From assembly GCA_033030425.1 (NCBI GenBank), contig JAUFSD010000025.1, positions 868,001 through 932,000 of the forward strand: a stretch of 64,000 nucleotides of DNA, read 5' to 3'. The translations under genes and the position numbers were made by a program. Shown here one piece after another: positions 60,718-64,000 of this stretch (positions within the stretch are counted from its first letter, which is position 1; each line of letters opens with the position of its first letter). Below the pieces are notes generated by a model. It saw only the letters and a program-made list of their open reading frames with translations. It did no database searches and was not told where the DNA came from. Origin of the DNA: Verpa conica (lineage: Eukaryota > Ascomycota > Pezizomycetes > Pezizales > Morchellaceae).

Positions 60718-62716
60718 ATGGCAAACATAAACAGATCCCTAGTCCTCGATGAGCTTCCATATAAACTGGATTCAGAATTCCGCAAGGGCCGTGTCGTTAT
60801 CCACAGGAGATCCCGGTCGCGCTGGTGGGAGGTTACCGAAAAGGAGAAGTGGAAATGGATAAAGGAGCTCGGTACTGGGGGTTTTGGAGTTGTCTGGCTT
60901 GAGCAGGAAGAGAAGACCGAGGAGTTAAGAGCAGTAAAGAGGATGGCTTTACTGGAGCTAGCTTCGAAAAAAGTCGATTTCAGGCGCGAGCTGCAAACGT
61001 TGGTAGCATTGAGGGATGTGAGTATTCTTCTGTAGCTCCTAAATCCATTGGATTGTAACTAAAGAAAAGAAAACCAGCATCGGAGCTTATTTGTGCAGTT
61101 TTTGGGGTGGTACAAGGATGATAATTTTATTTATCTCGCGATGGAGTATATTAAATATGGCGACCTAGAACAGTACCTCGACAAGTTTGGGGCCCAGGAT
61201 AGCGCAAATGCGAGGGAGATCACTCGGCAACTCTTGAAAGGACTTGTGGTATTGCAAGAGAAACATATCTGTCACCGAGACTTGAAGCCACAGGTTTGAA
61301 CTCGCTTCCTTAGCCCACCGGGATGGTATACTAACGATACTTCAGAACATACTGGTGGCTTCTACATCGCCAATTCATGTTAAACTTGCCGATTTTGGGG
61401 TATCAAAATGTTACAACGGTACCAACCTAGATACGAGGTGGGGTACTGGTGGCTACCAAGCCCCAGAGCTATTAGGGTTCTTTCCTCAGCGGGGGATTCA
61501 GGGTTATACAAATGCCGTGGATATGTGGGCCTTGGGCTGTCTTCTATACAAGGTTTTGACTTTGGAAACACCATTTTTGGAAAGGTTTCCAGGGACTGAA
61601 GGTTCAGATCTTACGATAACTGATATGTCGGGTATACAACCTAGTTACTCCACGCCGCAAACCGATATGAAGTTTTTCTACGCCTACTGTTCTGGCACCG
61701 CTAGTCTTCCGACGGAAGCTCTGGGGGGCCGGGTGGGCATTGCTGGCGTAGATTTTATCAAGACACTCCTAGCACCTAATCCAGGGGATAGGCTGTCTGC
61801 TCTAGATGCTCTTGATCACGTATGGATAAGGGACGAATTACTATTTAAGGGCGCTAGTATAGATGCTATTCTTGATCTAGAGAGCCAAATAGCCCTCAAA
61901 GCAGCAGCGGAGAGAGGAAGTCTTGAACTATTTAGGTTTCTTGTCGGTGGGAGCGTCGGCATCTATTCTAGCCCCAGAACACCTGGGGATCGGACGGCCC
62001 TCCAAGCAGTAGTAGAGCAAGGAAACCTGGACGTTGTAGAATTCCTCTTGGATAAGGGTGCCGAAATTAATGCTCACCCAACGAGATTCGGGGGACGGAC
62101 CGCCCTACAAGCGGCAGCGGAGCAAGGAAACCTTGAACTTGTGAGGTTCCTCTTGGATAAGGGCGCCGATATCGATGATGTCCCAGCAGAGTCCAATGGT
62201 CGGACGGCACTTCAGGCAGCAGCAGAGAGTGGACACCTCGAAGTCGTGAGATTCCTCTTGGATAAGGGTGCCAATATCAATCATAGGGCAGGACGTTACG
62301 GTGGTCGGACGGCACTTCAGGCAGCAGCAGAGAGTGGACACCTCGAAGTCGTGAGATCTCTCTTGGATAAGGGTGCCGATATCAATGCTGTCCCAGCAGA
62401 GTCCAATGGTCGGACGGCACTTCAGGCAGCAGCAGATGGTGGACACCTCGAAGTCGTGAGACTCCTTGTGGAGAAGGGTGCAGATATCAATGCTAAACCA
62501 GCATTTCACTCAGGCCGAACAGCGCTCCAAGCAGCAGCAGAGGGTGGACACCTCGAAGTCGTGAGATTCCTCTTGAATAACTGTGCCAACACTCGCACTA
62601 GGGGGGGTAAAAACTCATTAAAGTTCTACGTACCTGAGAACCATTACGAAGAGATCCGAATGCTTTTACTCGGGGTAGGCGTAGATGCTATATATATCAT
62701 TTATGACTACTACTAG
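60718..62716 (+). CDS. Ser/Thr protein kinase with C-terminal ankyrin repeats
   Basis: Exons 60718-61017, 61078-61293 and 61346-62716 give 628 residues. Introns are 60 bases (GTGAGT..CCAG) and 52 bases (GTTTGA, branch CTAAC, TTCAG). The kinase domain spans about 45-330. It has the glycine loop GTGGFG (52-57), Lys74 in AVKRM, HRDLKPQN with catalytic Asp168 and the second intron inside the motif, DFG at 188-190, and APE at 211-213, so it should be active. Hinge sequence MEYIKYGDLEQYL is typical. From about 345 to 610 follow seven ankyrin-type repeats (TALQAAAESGHLEVVRFLLD, KGADINAVPAESNGR), four of them almost identical in DNA. The short tail ends in IYIIYDYY. Kinase/ankyrin fusions are known in expanded fungal repertoires; a signalling or recognition role for the repeats is inferred. 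There is no signal peptide. Confidence 0.9.
61985..62580 (+). repeat. Coding tandem repeat of 102-105 bases (ankyrin units)
   Basis: Blocks containing cggacggcacttcaggcagc recur near 62201, 62303 and 62408, with more diverged units before and after. The flanking phrase ggacacctcgaagtcgtgag is shared by four units. Confidence 0.9.
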
Positions 62717-64000
62717 TGTGTGATTAGTGTGGTATAATACCTCCTATATAGTTATATCGCTAGCTTTTTCATTCCCTTGGTCTTGCTGTTATTACTCTTT
62801 AACACTCATACTTACCGCACTAGTAGCTACGGGTATCCTAGGAGTTTTGTTTTTCTTTTGCTATTTTTCCAGCTTTATCAGGCGTATTTTAGGTTTCTTT
62901 TTCATATTTCATAATTTTATTTCTTTCCCTCAAATTTCTCACCGTATATTTAATGGGTGTAGCGGAGTTCCGGCAATGGTGGAGTCTAGATTTATTTATA
63001 AGTTATTTGTGGGGGGCTGCATTGATTGTAGTAGTTATACGTGGTTATGATGATTTACATGTTGCTGGACAATAAATTGAGTTGGAATTAAAATGTCTGT
63101 CTTATGACATATGTAGTTTAGCTCAATAAGGTTACGAGGTCAACCCGTAACTCATAGAATGTCACTCATCCTTACCTGGTCTAATTTGTCGGAGATATCC
63201 TAATAGATATTGGGCCGTGCATTAGGTATTCCGTATACAGAGACTGTGAGGGTCCCTAGCGTCGATCAGTTTCCTTTAGTGTTATATCACCAACATTCCG
63301 ATTGGGCTAAGCAAATCATGCTCCTTAATGCGACGACAGCCTTCTTGTACCACCTAATAGGGAGTTTGGGTAATTACCGGTACGAATGGCACTTGCTGGC
63401 TCAATACGGTAAGCCGGAGCTGTGCAACCGGTACCGAGCTAGTGGGTTATAGCTACAGTTAGCCGTCTGCATCATGTTATATATGCTCTATTACCTTTTG
63501 GGCTTCCTAAGCTATTGGTCAGATCTTGCACGGGTATGATACAATTCTTGAAAAGTGTTAAGTTAGCCTGTAGCGCTGGCAGCCGCCAATGGCTATCCCA
63601 GAGGGAAATACATGGTGGGTGTTGAACGCCCCAGCATGCCCGTAGACACTCTTGGTGGGCTCGGTTGCTACGATTGAGGTTAGTGCGATGAACAGTCTTT
63701 AACGTTTAGGTGGCTGCTCTTAATGGGTCATCGTGTTTTTCTGGGCAAACTTTATTTCAACCTTTCCTCACTGCATTCCCAAGCTCTGCAAGCCCTGGAA
63801 CCACCAACCACAGACCACAAACTGCATTCCACAGCCGTAGTATCTCGGAAACGCCAACCATTCGATTCTTCTAGGGAATAAAAAACTACTGAACTAAAGA
63901 TATTTGTTGTATACCATCTTCTCACGGTGTCATCTGCTACTACTTCCTGTAAAATACGTTCAAACCCCTGTCCCAATTCGATATCCTTGATCTTTAGCTA
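62717..64000. other. Intergenic spacer to window edge
   Basis: AT-rich 3' flank of the kinase gene. The frames at 62727-63050, 63210-63452 and 63752-63976 have non-ATG starts or no coding character. No RNA gene is seen. Confidence 0.4.

Overview
The window looks like nuclear DNA of a filamentous ascomycete (Pezizomycotina). Genes carry short spliceosomal introns of about 50-80 bases. There are Zn2Cys6 and C2H2 regulators, a complex I NDUFA5 subunit, an intron-bearing Dim1, intron-bearing tRNAs and a lone 5S rRNA gene. About eleven protein loci in 64 kb is sparse; long empty AT-rich spacers would suit a Pezizales-like expanded genome, but that placement is inference.

Left part (1-9.6 kb): an edge-truncated protein with a degenerate RNase H-like region (minus), a dead oxalate decarboxylase gene (minus), a three-exon protein joining a fungal N-terminal domain, ubiquitin-like domain, zinc ribbon and nearly identical TPRs (minus), and a short F-box/ankyrin gene (minus). 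At 13.6-15.2 kb lies a six-exon secreted protein of unknown function with one GC-AG intron. An intron-containing tRNA-Pro is at 17.7 kb.

Middle part: a 1164-residue transcription factor with a His/Gln tract, two C2H2 fingers and a Zn2Cys6 cluster (minus, 21.0-24.5 kb) sits downstream of an 8 kb gene-free, homopolymer-rich spacer. NDUFA5 (+) and DIM1 (-) converge at 33-35 kb. Then come a 75-base tandem repeat, a doubtful two-exon ORF, a 5S rRNA gene with a decayed partial copy, and an intron-containing tRNA-Leu. A large disordered protein is at 40.1-42.7 kb (+).

Right part: a MITE-like element at 44.0 kb, a hairpin-bearing 60-base tandem repeat at 45.7 kb, a small ORF at 47.0 kb, and a very large minus-strand gene (48.5-54.4 kb) whose frame breaks exactly inside a GA/CT microsatellite. 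After about 6 kb without recognisable genes, a three-exon protein kinase with near-identical ankyrin repeats lies at 60.7-62.7 kb.

The genes do not form one pathway. The housekeeping genes (NDUFA5, DIM1, tRNAs, 5S) are scattered. The TPR, F-box/ankyrin and kinase/ankyrin genes resemble the fast-evolving repeat-sensor repertoire of fungi, which is inference from architecture. All exon models were made by eye and need transcript support.
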